Shown here: one piece after another, positions 36,564 to 47,884 of the stretch
Position numbering within the stretch: the stretch's first letter is position 1
How the letters are laid out: each line of letters opens with the position of its first letter
NCBI GenBank assembly: GCA_026706345.1
Contig: JAPOYX010000081.1
Span: 1-64,000, forward strand
Length of the DNA: 64,000 bases
Reading direction: 5' to 3'
Source: Gemmatimonadota bacterium
GTDB taxonomy: Bacteria > JAAXHH01
Notes under the pieces: model-generated
Databases searched by the model: none
What the model was told of the DNA's origin: nothing
What the model saw: the letters and a program-made list of their open reading frames with translations, nothing else
Position numbers and translations under genes: made by a program

Positions 36564-38507
36564 TTATTCCGCGACCGGTTCCTGGTCCCGGAACTGCAGG
36601 TTGTAAAGCTTCCTGTACAGGCCGTCTTCCTGGATCAGCGAACCGTGGACGCCGGCCTGGACGATCCGGCCGCGGTCGACCACGGCCACCCGATCCGCCT
36701 TCTGCACCGTCGACAGGCGATGGGCGATGACCAGGGCCGTCCTCCCCCTCATCAGCCGGTCGATGGCCTCCTGGACCAGCAGTTCGGACTCCGTGTCCAG
36801 GCTGGAGGTGGCCTCGTCGAATATGAGGATCTGGGGATCCTTCAGGATGGCCCGGGCGATGGCGATCCGCTGGCGCTGGCCCCCGGAGAGACGCACGCCC
36901 CGCTCCCCGAGAAAGGTATCGTATCCGGCGGGCAACTGATCGATGAAAGCATCCGCGTTGGCGGCGGCCGCGGCGGATCGAATCCGGTCCAGGGGCGTGG
37001 TCTCCACGCCGTAGGCGATGTTGTTGCGGACCGTGTCGTTGAACAGGATGACGTCCTGTGTCACGATGCCCATCTTCTCCCGCAGGGAAGCCACGGTGAC
37101 CGACCGCAGGTCGCGCCCGTCGATCTCGATGCGGCCGCCGGTCGGGTCATAGAACCGGGCGACCAGGTCCACCAGGGTGGACTTGCCTCCCCCGCTGGGC
37201 CCCACCAGGGCCACGGTTTCTCCCGACCGGACCTCGAGGTCGATCTCCTCCAGGGCGGGCCCGGAGGCCTGATGGTACCGGAAGGTAACACGATTGAAGC
37301 GGATTTCCCGCCGTAGGTCGGGTAGCGGCTGCGCATCCGGCGCGTCCGTGATCTCGGGCGCCGTGTCCAGGATCGAGAAAACGCGGTCGGCGGCGGCGAT
37401 CCCTTCCTGGATCCGGTTGTGTACCTGTCCGAGTTCCTTCACCGGTTTCATCATGGAAAAGAGGGCGAGGAAGAAAGTCAGGAAGTCCTCGGGCGCCAGC
37501 AGGTCGCCTTCCAGGACCTGACGCCCCCCGTACCAGAGAATCGCCAGGCCGACAGCGCTGCCCAGGATTTCCGTTATGGGGCTCGCCAGGTTGTGCATGT
37601 GGGTCAGGCGGAGCAGCGTGCGGAAGTAGTGCTGCGTCTGCCGCTTGAACTTGCCTATTTCAAAAGACTCCATGTTGAAGGCCTTGACCACCCGCACGCC
37701 GGCCACGGTCTCCTGAAGCGTCGAGGTCAGATCGGCCATGGCTTCCTGGGAGGCCGTGCTGCTCCGGCGCAGCCGCCTGCCCACCGTGGTAATGACAAGG
37801 ACGCTCAAGGGAAGCAGGACCAGGGAGACCAGCGTCAGTTGCCAGCTCAGGATCAGGAGGATCGCGAGAAAGACCACCACCAGCATGGGTTCTTTGATCA
37901 GCGTGCCGAAAGCGGCCGAGATCGTCCCGTTGATCTTCATGACGTCGTAGGATACGCGGGAGATGAGCTCCCCCGTGCGTTCCCCGTGGAAGTAGGACAG
38001 GGAAAGACGGTGCAGATGGATGTATAGGTGGTTCCTCAGGTCTTTTATGACGCCGTTCTCGGCGAAGGCCATGAGGTAGGCCTGCAGGTAGCTGCTGATG
38101 TTCTTGAGCAGGAGGATGGCCAGAATGATCAGGCAGAGGCGTTCGAGGGTCGCCTGCTTGGTGGGCCGGGTGATCAGGTCGCTGGTTCGTTCTTTCAACG
38201 ACTCCCGCAGGTCCGTCATCCCCGTCCGCTGTTCAAGCCGGTTCGCCGAATCCTGTGCCAGGTCGAGCTGTCCGGTCCGCCCGGTCCGCCCGGTCCGCCC
38301 GGTCCGCCCGGTCCGCCCGGCCTGCCCAGGCTGACCGGATGGTTCCGTCTGCACCGTCTCCTGGCCGAAGAGGGTCTGCAGAAAGGGCAGGGCCACCCAG
38401 ACCGTGGCGCTGCTGGTGATCGCGAAGCAGGCCATGCAGACCATGGCGCCGGCCATGAAGTACCAGTAGGGCTTCACATAGGACAGTATTCGGAGGTACA
38501 GGTTCAT
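36564..38507 (-). CDS. ABC exporter, MsbA-like
   Basis: A 647-residue half-transporter: six transmembrane helices (about 1-340) and a nucleotide-binding domain with Walker A GPSGGGKST, signature LSGGQRQRIAIARA, Walker B ILIFDEATSSLD and switch histidine VIAHRLS. It is the size and order of MsbA, which flips lipid A-core across the inner membrane, consistent with the glycan neighbours. The extracytoplasmic loop between TM1 and TM2 carries an in-frame Gly-Arg-Thr repeat (about residues 61-80) from a 9-bp tandem repeat. Confidence 0.92.
   Translation of the reverse strand: MNLYLRILSYVKPYWYFMAGAMVCMACFAITSSATVWVALPFLQTLFGQETVQTEPSGQPGQAGRTGRTGRTGRTGRTGQLDLAQDSANRLEQRTGMTDLRESLKERTSDLITRPTKQATLERLCLIILAILLLKNISSYLQAYLMAFAENGVIKDLRNHLYIHLHRLSLSYFHGERTGELISRVSYDVMKINGTISAAFGTLIKEPMLVVVFLAILLILSWQLTLVSLVLLPLSVLVITTVGRRLRRSSTASQEAMADLTSTLQETVAGVRVVKAFNMESFEIGKFKRQTQHYFRTLLRLTHMHNLASPITEILGSAVGLAILWYGGRQVLEGDLLAPEDFLTFFLALFSMMKPVKELGQVHNRIQEGIAAADRVFSILDTAPEITDAPDAQPLPDLRREIRFNRVTFRYHQASGPALEEIDLEVRSGETVALVGPSGGGKSTLVDLVARFYDPTGGRIEIDGRDLRSVTVASLREKMGIVTQDVILFNDTVRNNIAYGVETTPLDRIRSAAAAANADAFIDQLPAGYDTFLGERGVRLSGGQRQRIAIARAILKDPQILIFDEATSSLDTESELLVQEAIDRLMRGRTALVIAHRLSTVQKADRVAVVDRGRIVQAGVHGSLIQEDGLYRKLYNLQFRDQEPVAE
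38272..38325. repeat. 9-bp tandem repeat inside the ABC exporter, five CCGGTCCGC units plus one degenerate
   Basis: Five perfect 9-bp units at 38272-38316 and a sixth variant at 38317-38325. Because 9 is a multiple of three, the repeat reads as (GRT)n in the transporter and does not shift the frame. The reverse complement differs by one base from the 20842 unit. Confidence 0.95.
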
Positions 38508-38525
38508 GAAGAAGCCGGGACCGGA

Positions 38526-39671
38526 TCAGGCGGGATGGACCGTTGAAGTGGCATAGAGCGCTTCCACGCGGTCGGTCATGGCATCGAGATTGAAGCGCTC
38601 TCTGGCCTGCCGGTAACCGTTCTCCGCGATACGTTCGCGCAGACGCTCGTCCGTCAGCAGCGATTCGACCGACCGCGCCAGCCCTTCCGCGTCTCCACCC
38701 TGAAAGACCAGGCCCGTCTCGCCTTCCACAACCGTGTCCAGCGTTCCGTCGGACCGGGTCGAAACGCAGGCCACGCCCATGGCCATCGCCTCGATGACGG
38801 TCGCGCCGAATCCCTCCGCTCTGGAGGGAAATATAAAAACGTCCATGGCCTTGAGCAAGGCGGGAATATCCCGTCTGAAGCCCGTGAAGAGTACGGTTTC
38901 AGCGATATCCAGTTCCCGGGCGTATTGTACGATTCCGTCGTGGTATGCTTCCTCGCCGTAGCTGGCCGAACCCACGACCAGGAATCGTAGAGGCTTATCC
39001 GGATGGCGGTCCCGAAGCATCCGGGCGGCCTGCAGGAACTCCTCGTAACCCTTTCCCGGCGAAACGCGTCCCACGGTACCCGCCACGATAGCGCCGACCG
39101 GAATACCAAGCGATCTTCTCGTGTCCTCCCGGTCGTAGCGGGCCGGATCGAAACGGTCCATGTCCACGGCCGGATGGACGGTCACCACGCGGTCCGGTGG
39201 GACAGGACAGGTCTCCCGCACGTTCCTGTTCAGTGTCTCCGACACCGTGATGATGCGGGAAACGCGCCGATACAGCCACCGGTGCAGCGGGTCCCTCTTC
39301 GTCACGTATGAACCGACGTGTTTGGTGAGGAGGATCGGTCCGTCGAAACCCGCCAGCAGCGCGGCGGGCACCGTCTGCCAGAGGTCGCGTGACAGATGGA
39401 GATGGATGACGCCGGGCCGGAAGCGCCGTATGCAACGCTGAAGCGCCCAGGTCGAAGCGAGATTCACATATCCGCCTGCGCGGATGGTCTCGGTCGGAAT
39501 ATCCCGCCCCCGTGCTTCCCGGACGATGGATCCCCCGGGGTGGAGCACGAGACGCACGTCGTGGCCGCGATTCCTGAGCTTTTCGGAAAGGATCGGCACG
39601 TGCATCTCCGTGCCGCCCCAGGCCAGGGAGGAACACACCTGCAGAATGCGCGTGGGCGCCAGGCCGGCCAT
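38526..39671 (-). CDS. Glycosyltransferase family 4
   Basis: A 381-residue GT-B enzyme. [21 protein letters not shown] is the acceptor-side Gly-rich start; [18 protein letters not shown] and [19 protein letters not shown] (the E-x7-E motif) are the GT4 donor site. The start at 39671 is preceded by AAAAGGA. The frame stays open 42 codons further upstream through degenerate 9-bp repeats, an extension I reject. Confidence 0.9.
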   Translation of the reverse strand: MAGLAPTRILQVCSSLAWGGTEMHVPILSEKLRNRGHDVRLVLHPGGSIVREARGRDIPTETIRAGGYVNLASTWALQRCIRRFRPGVIHLHLSRDLWQTVPAALLAGFDGPILLTKHVGSYVTKRDPLHRWLYRRVSRIITVSETLNRNVRETCPVPPDRVVTVHPAVDMDRFDPARYDREDTRRSLGIPVGAIVAGTVGRVSPGKGYEEFLQAARMLRDRHPDKPLRFLVVGSASYGEEAYHDGIVQYARELDIAETVLFTGFRRDIPALLKAMDVFIFPSRAEGFGATVIEAMAMGVACVSTRSDGTLDTVVEGETGLVFQGGDAEGLARSVESLLTDERLRERIAENGYRQARERFNLDAMTDRVEALYATSTVHPA

Positions 39672-39726
39672 GGGCATTCCTTTTGGCGCAGGTAAATCAG
39701 ACAGGGGGCGATTGCGGGCACCCGGG

Positions 39727-39816
39727 CGGCCCATGCGGCCGGTGCGGCCCGGCAGGTCCACTGGATCCATGCGGCCCACGCAGACCATGCGGTCCAAGCG
39801 GTCCAGGCGGACCGGC
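39727..39816. repeat. Degenerate 9-bp repeat array (about ten CGGNCC(A/G)NG units)
   Basis: The space between the radical SAM gene and the GT4 gene parses into ten consecutive 9-mers with shared CGGNCC core, in unbroken phase. It looks like an old, diverged copy of the family seen at 20842 and 38272. Confidence 0.7.
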
Positions 39817-39836
39817 AGATTGCGGGTCTGCTGGCA

Positions 39837-40823
39837 TCACTTCCACACCTGGTGCCAGGCGCATTCCGTCTGAAAGATGTAGTTGTTGCACTGGCTGCAG
39901 ATTTCGAGCTCGTCGTACCGGTTCTCGATCATCTTCTGGCGGATTTCCTGGATCGGAGCGCCGTTCCAGACTTCCCTGATCGATTGCTTCGAGACGTCGC
40001 CCACCTCTACCTTGAAGTCGAAATCGAGACAGCAGATGGACACGCGGCCGTCGTTGGCGATGACGAATTCCTCCCAGGGATGCTTGCAGGGAAAGGTGAA
40101 ACCGCCCGTGGCCGATGCCGCGGCCTGGTCGCCCACGTTCTTGTCTTCCACGCTGCCCGTCCAGGTGGTATAGCTCTGCACCACTACGTTGTCGGCGATG
40201 GGCGTCCACAGGTCCCGGAACGCATCGATCTCGTGCTGGGTCTCGGCCATGTTGATGATGGTCACCGTGATTTCCGGCGTCTTGCTGCGGACGGACCGTT
40301 TCAGTTCCATCAGGTACCGCGCGTTCTCCACCACCTGTTCGTAATCGAGCCCGACGCGCACCGCTTCAAAGGTCTCCGCCGTCGCCCCGTCGATGTCGAT
40401 GTTGATCTTGTCCAGCCCGCAGTCGATGAGCTCCTGCGCCTTCTGTGGCGTGATCAGGGAACCGTTGGTACTCACGCTGACCGGCACGCGGGGCAGTTTT
40501 CGTTTCGTATACGCGATCATCTCGACGAGCTGCCTGTTGATAAAGGACTCCCCGAACATGAAGGGCTGTATGAGCCGGATGTACCGGGCGTTTTCGGCAC
40601 ATTCGTCGATGATCTTGCGGTACAGGTCCATGGACATGTTGCCCTTCTTGCGGCTCAATAGTTCACGCGGGCACATGATGCAGTCGGCGTTGCAGAAACT
40701 CGACCCCTCGATGCTGATCACTTCCGGGAACCTCAGTTTCCGCGCTACAATGGAATCCCGAAGGACCCGCTGAAGCGGTTCGTATCGCGATGCGGTTTTA
40801 TAAAGCGTGTCTTTCAGGCTCAT
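39837..40823 (-). CDS. Radical SAM/SPASM domain protein
   Basis: A 328-residue enzyme. CNADCIMCP near residue 44 is the CxxxCxxC cluster motif that binds SAM; CCLDFDF and CSQCNNY in the last third are cysteines expected of a SPASM auxiliary cluster. [30 protein letters not shown] matches the core barrel. Such proteins modify peptides or sugars; glycan-cluster members often act in polysaccharide maturation. Lies 7 bp after a GT2 gene and no small peptide substrate gene was found nearby. Confidence 0.85.
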   Translation of the reverse strand: MSLKDTLYKTASRYEPLQRVLRDSIVARKLRFPEVISIEGSSFCNADCIMCPRELLSRKKGNMSMDLYRKIIDECAENARYIRLIQPFMFGESFINRQLVEMIAYTKRKLPRVPVSVSTNGSLITPQKAQELIDCGLDKINIDIDGATAETFEAVRVGLDYEQVVENARYLMELKRSVRSKTPEITVTIINMAETQHEIDAFRDLWTPIADNVVVQSYTTWTGSVEDKNVGDQAAASATGGFTFPCKHPWEEFVIANDGRVSICCLDFDFKVEVGDVSKQSIREVWNGAPIQEIRQKMIENRYDELEICSQCNNYIFQTECAWHQVWK

Positions 40824-40829
40824 CCGGTA

Positions 40830-41705
40830 TCAACCATCCTTCCAGTTGAATTCTTCGTCACCGTCCCTTATCAGCCGGTTGTAGCCCGGCTGCCGCGTCC
40901 TTACCTCTTCGGTACGTATGGGCGGGAACATCCGGCTGCCCCGCTCCCTGTACATCCGGTACTCCCAGGTTTTCGCGTATCCGGACATGACCGACACCGA
41001 GGAAAGCAGGCAGAGCAGAAGCCCCTGCATCCCATCGAGATAGCCCCTTTTCACCACGTACATCTTCCAGAACGCGCCCAGGGGGGCTAGGGCGATGTGC
41101 ACCCAGGTTATGCTGCGGTCCGGATGCGCCTTCAGCCGGTTTCTCACCTCGATCGACGTATACTCGTTCAGCTTCTCGATATACTGGTACAGACTGGTAT
41201 AGGCATCGTGTATCAGGGGTGAATCAAGACCGCCGGTCGGTCCGTCCACGACAAAGGTCTCGTGTACCTGGGTCCTGGTGACGCTTGTTTTCGTCCGGCG
41301 GAACAACCTCAGCGGCCGGTCGTCTCCCCATCCCGCCGCGTGCCGGATGTGACGGGAGAGGAAGTAGTTCTCCCGCGGAACATGATAGCCGTCGCAGGGC
41401 GCTGGCGACGCGAGAAGACCCTGGATCTCCGACGCCAGGGATTCGCTGAGCCACTCGTCCGCGTCCAGATTCAACACCCATTCGGAAACCGCCCGGTCCA
41501 GCGCCTGCTGTTTCTGCTGCCCGCTGCCGTGCCGGTCTTCGTGAAACAGCCGGACCTTTTCGTGGCGGTTGCAGATCTCGACCGTCCGATCAGTGCTTCC
41601 GCAATCCACCACCACGATTTCATCGGCCCAGGAAACACTTCGCAAACAGGTATCGATATGCGGTTCTTCGTTATAAGTAATGACGATTACGGATATGGAA
41701 TCCAT
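40830..41705 (-). CDS. Glycosyltransferase family 2 (WaaE/KdtX-like)
   Basis: A 291-residue GT2 enzyme: ISVIVITYNEEPHIDTCLRS, EIVVVDCGSTDRT, LNLDADEWL, RHAAGWGDDRPLRLFRR and FWKMYVVKRGYLDGMQGL in the same order as the genes at 30944 and 31758. The start at 41705 (MDSISV) begins 7 bp after the polyprenyl synthase stop; ATG 12 codons upstream overlaps that gene. Confidence 0.88.
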   Translation of the reverse strand: MDSISVIVITYNEEPHIDTCLRSVSWADEIVVVDCGSTDRTVEICNRHEKVRLFHEDRHGSGQQKQQALDRAVSEWVLNLDADEWLSESLASEIQGLLASPAPCDGYHVPRENYFLSRHIRHAAGWGDDRPLRLFRRTKTSVTRTQVHETFVVDGPTGGLDSPLIHDAYTSLYQYIEKLNEYTSIEVRNRLKAHPDRSITWVHIALAPLGAFWKMYVVKRGYLDGMQGLLLCLLSSVSVMSGYAKTWEYRMYRERGSRMFPPIRTEEVRTRQPGYNRLIRDGDEEFNWKDG

Positions 41706-41712
41706 ACACGCG

Positions 41713-42600
41713 TCATCGATCCCGTTCAATGGCGTAATCAACCATGTTCAACAGCGCATGTTTCGCCGGGCTCTCCGGTTCGTCGACGAGGATCGCCTTG
41801 GCCTCTTCGGCGTATTCCAGCGCCTTGCTCCTCGCGTAGCGGATGCCGTCGTGCACATGCACGAAGTCGACGATTTCATCGCAGACCCCTTCGCTCCACT
41901 CGGCTTCAAGCAACTGCTCCACGCGCCTGCTTCCGTCGGTCGAAGCGTTCCCCAGGGCATGGATGAGCGGCAGGGTAACCGTGCCCTCCCGAAAATCGTT
42001 CCCCCTCGGTTTGCCGATGACGTCTTCGTCTCCCGTGAAATTCAGGATGTCGTCGGTAATCTGGAAAGCCATGCCGAGCTTCTCGCCGAAGGCGCCGAAC
42101 CGGCAGGCCGTTTCGGTCGAACGGCTCGTAAGAAAGGCCCCGGAGTCGCAGCCGCACGCGATGAGTGAAGACGTCTTGTTGCTAATGATGCGATAGTACT
42201 CGGTCTCCGAAGTCTTGATGTTGAACCGGCGTATGGCCTGGTGCAATTCGCCCTCGGTAAGCCGTTCGACGCATTCCGCGATTTTCGACGTGATCCTCGA
42301 ACAGTCCAGCTTCGCGATCAGCGTCAACACCCTGGCGATGACGTTGTCGCCCATGAGCACCGAGACGTGATTGTCCCAGATGGAATTCAGCGTGGGCAAT
42401 CCGCGACGGGTCGTAGCCCGGTCCACCACGTCATCGTGTATCAGCGTCGCGGTATGGCAAAGTTCGATAATGAACGCCGCCAGCATGGTCTCTCTGCACG
42501 GCGAGCCGTATGCCGAAGCGGACAGGAAAACCAGTGCGGGTCTCAGCCGCTTGCCCTTGGTACGAACCAGGTGGGACCAGATCTGGTTGATGACTTCCAC
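41713..42600 (-). CDS. Polyprenyl diphosphate synthase (trans-isoprenyl type)
   Basis: A trans-prenyltransferase giving long isoprenyl chains, either for the quinone tail or for the undecaprenyl-type glycan carrier. It shows GKRLRPALVFLSA, the first Asp-rich motif LIHDDVVDRATTRRG and the second DDILNF with GKPRGNDFREG. The only canonical start is GTG at 42600, but the family N-terminus (DFRTISAPVQGHLDEF, then EISQSDVEVINQIW) is encoded in frame upstream to about 42684 without ATG, GTG or TTG. The true start is probably upstream at a rare codon (ATA at 42684 follows GGGGGT), or a base is missing in the G-run. Confidence 0.88.
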   Translation of the reverse strand: MEVINQIWSHLVRTKGKRLRPALVFLSASAYGSPCRETMLAAFIIELCHTATLIHDDVVDRATTRRGLPTLNSIWDNHVSVLMGDNVIARVLTLIAKLDCSRITSKIAECVERLTEGELHQAIRRFNIKTSETEYYRIISNKTSSLIACGCDSGAFLTSRSTETACRFGAFGEKLGMAFQITDDILNFTGDEDVIGKPRGNDFREGTVTLPLIHALGNASTDGSRRVEQLLEAEWSEGVCDEIVDFVHVHDGIRYARSKALEYAEEAKAILVDEPESPAKHALLNMVDYAIERDR

Positions 42601-42729
42601 GTCGGACTGGGATATCTCCCTGATCTTGCATTCAAACTCGTCGAGATGCCCCTGTACCGGCGCGCTGATGGTCCTGAAGTCTATGAATACCCCCGATTGG
42701 CTACACGGTACGGCCCGCTGGAATACATG

Positions 42730-42760
42730 AATATATGGCGCAAAACCGCCTGAAAGTCAA
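42730..42760 (-). promoter_or_regulatory. Predicted promoter of the polyprenyl synthase and glycan sub-operon
   Basis: TTGACT (42760-42755) then CATATA (17-bp spacer) overlapping TATATT (42735-42730, 19-bp spacer) on the minus strand. The same overlapping CATATATTC occurs at the dioxygenase promoter (60113-60143). It implies transcription starting near 42723. Confidence 0.45.
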
Positions 42761-42811
42761 CCCAATTCGCCGGTTTGGGCGCAGGGGCGGGGGGTGGCGG
42801 AAAGGAAGGGG

Positions 42812-44278
42812 TTACGGCAGCGTCACGACCGCCCGTTCGGCCAGTTGCAGCAATTCCGAGGGGAAAACGCCCATGGCCAGAATGGCCAGGGCGGAGAGAC
42901 AGAGCGCGGTCATGCCGCTGAAGGACAGACGCCCGACCGCCTCGGCGGGCGCTCCAGCCGCGGGCCGCATGTACATCCAGACCACGACACGGAGGTAATA
43001 GTATAGCGATACGCCGCTGAACAGCAGGCCGATCACCGCCAGCGCGATATATCCCCCGGTCACCACCGCGCTGAAGAGGTAGAACTTTGCCATGAACCCG
43101 GCCGTGGGCGGTATGCCGGCCAGGGAGAACATGACCACGGCCATGACCGCGGCGAGGAGGGGATGGCGGCTGCCCAGGCCGGCCAGGTCATCCAGTGTCG
43201 CGCATTCAGCTCCGCGGGCCGAGAGCACGGCCAGCACGCCGAAGGCGCCCAGATTCATCGCCGTGTATACGATCAGGTAGAAGATGATGCTCGCGCTTCC
43301 GTCCTGGCTGTTCGACACGAACGGCAGCAGCATATAGCCGGCGTGGGCGATGCTCGAATAGGCCAGCAGCCGTTTCAGGTTGGTCTGTACCAGCGCCACG
43401 ATGTTGCCGACGGCAATCGTGAGGACGGCCAGCACCGAAATCAGCGGGATCCACTCCATCTGAAGCCCGGGGAAGACCGTCACGAGCAGCCGTATCAACA
43501 CTACGAAGGCGGCGGCCTTGGAGCCGGTGGACAGAAAGGCGGCGACGGGGGTCGGAGCGCCTTGGTACACGTCCGGGGTCCAAGCGTGGAACGGGACCAT
43601 GGAGATCTTGAATCCGATGCCGACCAGGAGCAGGCCCAGTCCGCCGAGCAGCAGGAGATTCACGGCGTCGCTTCGCTCCCCGGCCAGGGTACGCGCTATG
43701 GCGCCGTACCCGGTGCTGCCGCTGGCGCCGTAGAGCAGGGCCATGCCGTATAGAATGAACCCGCTGGCGAAGGCGCCCAGCAGGAAGTACTTCAACGCGC
43801 CTTCGTTCGAACCCGCGTCCCGCTGTTCGAAGCCGATCAGCACGTAGAGCGAGATGGAGAGCACTTCCAGGCCCAGGAAGAAGGAGAAGAGGTCGGTACT
43901 CGCCGCCATCATGCTCATGCCCGATACGGCGTAGATCAGCAGCGCGTAGTACTCCCCGCGGTCGATCGAACGGGCTTCGGCATAGGAGATGGAAATCAGT
44001 ACGGTCAGCACGGCGCCGGCGATGAACACCAGGGTGGCCACCAGGCTGAAGTCGTCCATCACCATCATGGGCGACGTGTCCGAGAAGGCGACGGGGCCCT
44101 GTCCCAGCTGGTTCACGGCAACCACGCCGGAGACCGCCAGGAGCAGCAGGCTCAGGTAGGGGATGCCCTTGCGAAACCGCTCGAACAGGCCGATGATCAG
44201 GACCACGGTCGCGGCGGACACGAGGAAGATCTGCGGCATCACGGCGTAGAGATTGATCGCGGGCAGTACCGTATTCAT
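42812..44278 (-). CDS. nuoN: NADH-quinone oxidoreductase subunit N
   Basis: A 488-residue antiporter-like membrane subunit of complex I, about 14 helices, with KISMVPFHAWTPDVYQGAPTPV, the conserved NuoN proton-channel stretch. Overlaps nuoM by 4 bp (ATGA). Last gene of the nuo operon. Confidence 0.95.
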   Translation of the reverse strand: MNTVLPAINLYAVMPQIFLVSAATVVLIIGLFERFRKGIPYLSLLLLAVSGVVAVNQLGQGPVAFSDTSPMMVMDDFSLVATLVFIAGAVLTVLISISYAEARSIDRGEYYALLIYAVSGMSMMAASTDLFSFFLGLEVLSISLYVLIGFEQRDAGSNEGALKYFLLGAFASGFILYGMALLYGASGSTGYGAIARTLAGERSDAVNLLLLGGLGLLLVGIGFKISMVPFHAWTPDVYQGAPTPVAAFLSTGSKAAAFVVLIRLLVTVFPGLQMEWIPLISVLAVLTIAVGNIVALVQTNLKRLLAYSSIAHAGYMLLPFVSNSQDGSASIIFYLIVYTAMNLGAFGVLAVLSARGAECATLDDLAGLGSRHPLLAAVMAVVMFSLAGIPPTAGFMAKFYLFSAVVTGGYIALAVIGLLFSGVSLYYYLRVVVWMYMRPAAGAPAEAVGRLSFSGMTALCLSALAILAMGVFPSELLQLAERAVVTLP

Positions 44279-45879
44279 GGCGTATCCTGGCCGGTTTCAC
44301 GGGTCGCGTCCAGGCCGTCCAGGCTGGCCGGCAGCGACGCCGATTCGATGGGTAACCGGGTTGTTCCGTCCGGCGGCAACGCCGATTCGATGGATGTCCG
44401 GGGCATGCCGGCAGGCGGCGTCTCGGCCAGCCGGTGGGTCTGGACCAGCAGTTTCTGCACCGAGGCCTCCATGGTCCGCAGGAATGGATTGGGATACACC
44501 CCGATCCAGACGATGAAGAGCGTCATGCAGGCCAGCACGGCCGACTCCCGAAACGACAGGTCCTTGATTCCCCGATTCTCTTCCCTGGTCAACGGACCGA
44601 AGACGACCTTCCTGTACATCCTGAGCATGTAGGCGGCCGCCAGGATGATTCCGGTGGCGGCGACTACCGCGATCACCACGTGTTTCTGAAACACGCCGAC
44701 CAGAATGAGGAATTCCCCGACGAAATTGCTCAGGCCCGGCAGGCCGACGGAGGCCAGGGTGAATACAAGCAGGAACGCGGAGAAAACCGGTATCGTATGC
44801 CACAGCCCGCCGTACGATTCCATGTCCCAGGAATCCCGGCGCTGCGCGAGCATCATGGCCGCCAGGAAAAGTCCGCCCGTGGAGAGCGCCAGGCTGACGA
44901 TGTGAACGACCGCGCCCTGGATGCCGTGCTGGTTCAGGGCGAAAACGCCCAGCACCACAAACCCCGCGTGACTGATCGTCGAATAGGCGATCAGCCTCCG
45001 GATATCCGACTGTGCCAGGGCGATCAGGGCGCCGTAGACGATTCCGGCCGCGGCCACCGCGCACATCAGGGGCGCCAGCTCGGCCAGGGCATCGGGAAAC
45101 AGGGGAAGGGTCAGGCGAATGAACCCGTAGGCCGCCATCTTGACGAGTACCACGGCAAGGACGATAGCATCGGGCAACCACGTATGAAAGGGCACCATGG
45201 GCACCTTCACCGCGAAGGCGGCGATGAAGGCGAGGGCGAGCCAGAACTGAACTTCCGGAGGGATGGCAAGCTGGTACAGCGCGGCCATCTCGAAGGTGAG
45301 AACCCCATGGGCCTGGTGATAGAGAAAGGCCAGCGTGATGACCGCGGCCAGCATCAGCAGGCTGCCGAACACGGCGAACAGGAAGAACTTCAGGGCCGCC
45401 CGGGCGCTGTTTTCGTAACCCCAGATGCCGATCAGAAAGTACATGGGGATCAGCATGCCTTCCCAGAAGAGGAAGAACAGGAACAGGTCGAGGGAGAAGA
45501 ACACGCCCATCAGCGTGGTTTCCATCAGCAGCATGAAGACCTGGTAGGCCCGCACCCGCTCGCTTACGATCGTCCAGGTACCGAGCAGCGCCAGGGGCCA
45601 CATGAGTGCGGTGATCCCGGCGAGGAGGATGCTGATGCCGTCCGCCCCGACGTGATAGGACACGCCAAGGGACTCGATCCAGGGTATGCGCTCCACGAAC
45701 TGCGGATCGCCCACGTGGGACTTGAATGCGCCGAAACAGGCCGCAAATAGGACGAGCACCAGGGCGGAGACGCCGAACCCCACCCACCTGGCGGCCGTGT
45801 CTCCTTTGACGACGAGGAGGAGCACCGCGCCGAGTACGGGCAGCCAGATGATGAGGGAAAGCAGGGGCAGATCGGTCAT
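44275..45879 (-). CDS. nuoM: NADH-quinone oxidoreductase subunit M
   Basis: A 534-residue antiporter-like subunit of complex I. FAVKVPMVPFHTWLPDAIV and SDIRRLIAYSTISHAGFVVLG are the Mrp-antiporter signatures. The start at 45879 (MTDLPL) is used; a GTG three codons upstream is possible. The C-terminal tail carries a 14-residue repeat (IESA-rich) from a 42-bp duplication. Confidence 0.95.
   Translation of the reverse strand: MTDLPLLSLIIWLPVLGAVLLLVVKGDTAARWVGFGVSALVLVLFAACFGAFKSHVGDPQFVERIPWIESLGVSYHVGADGISILLAGITALMWPLALLGTWTIVSERVRAYQVFMLLMETTLMGVFFSLDLFLFFLFWEGMLIPMYFLIGIWGYENSARAALKFFLFAVFGSLLMLAAVITLAFLYHQAHGVLTFEMAALYQLAIPPEVQFWLALAFIAAFAVKVPMVPFHTWLPDAIVLAVVLVKMAAYGFIRLTLPLFPDALAELAPLMCAVAAAGIVYGALIALAQSDIRRLIAYSTISHAGFVVLGVFALNQHGIQGAVVHIVSLALSTGGLFLAAMMLAQRRDSWDMESYGGLWHTIPVFSAFLLVFTLASVGLPGLSNFVGEFLILVGVFQKHVVIAVVAATGIILAAAYMLRMYRKVVFGPLTREENRGIKDLSFRESAVLACMTLFIVWIGVYPNPFLRTMEASVQKLLVQTHRLAETPPAGMPRTSIESALPPDGTTRLPIESASLPASLDGLDATRETGQDTP
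44328..44393. repeat. 42-bp-period duplication in the nuoM C-terminus
   Basis: Copies at 44328-44351 and 44370-44393 are 22 of 24 bases identical. The period of 42 bp keeps the frame and gives two IESA(L/S) peptide repeats. Confidence 0.8.
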
Positions 45880-45903
45880 GAAGAGCACCTTCTAATCCTT
45901 CGG

Positions 45904-47829
<1,926 letters not shown>

Positions 47830-47842
47830 GTCGTTCTCAAAG

Positions 47843-47878
47843 AAGCCGGACAGGCCGGACAGGCCGATCAGGCCGGAC
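47843..47878. repeat. 9-bp tandem repeat, four AGGCCGGAC-like units
   Basis: Four consecutive 9-bp units (two perfect matches to AGGCCGGAC plus one with one change and one with two changes) fill the nuoK-nuoL junction. Confidence 0.8.
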
Positions 47879-47884
47879 AGCGAA

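Noticed and set aside
39672-39797. N-terminal extension of the GT4 gene
   Set aside because: The 42 extra codons are encoded by the degenerate 9-bp repeat and a better ribosome-binding site precedes 39671.
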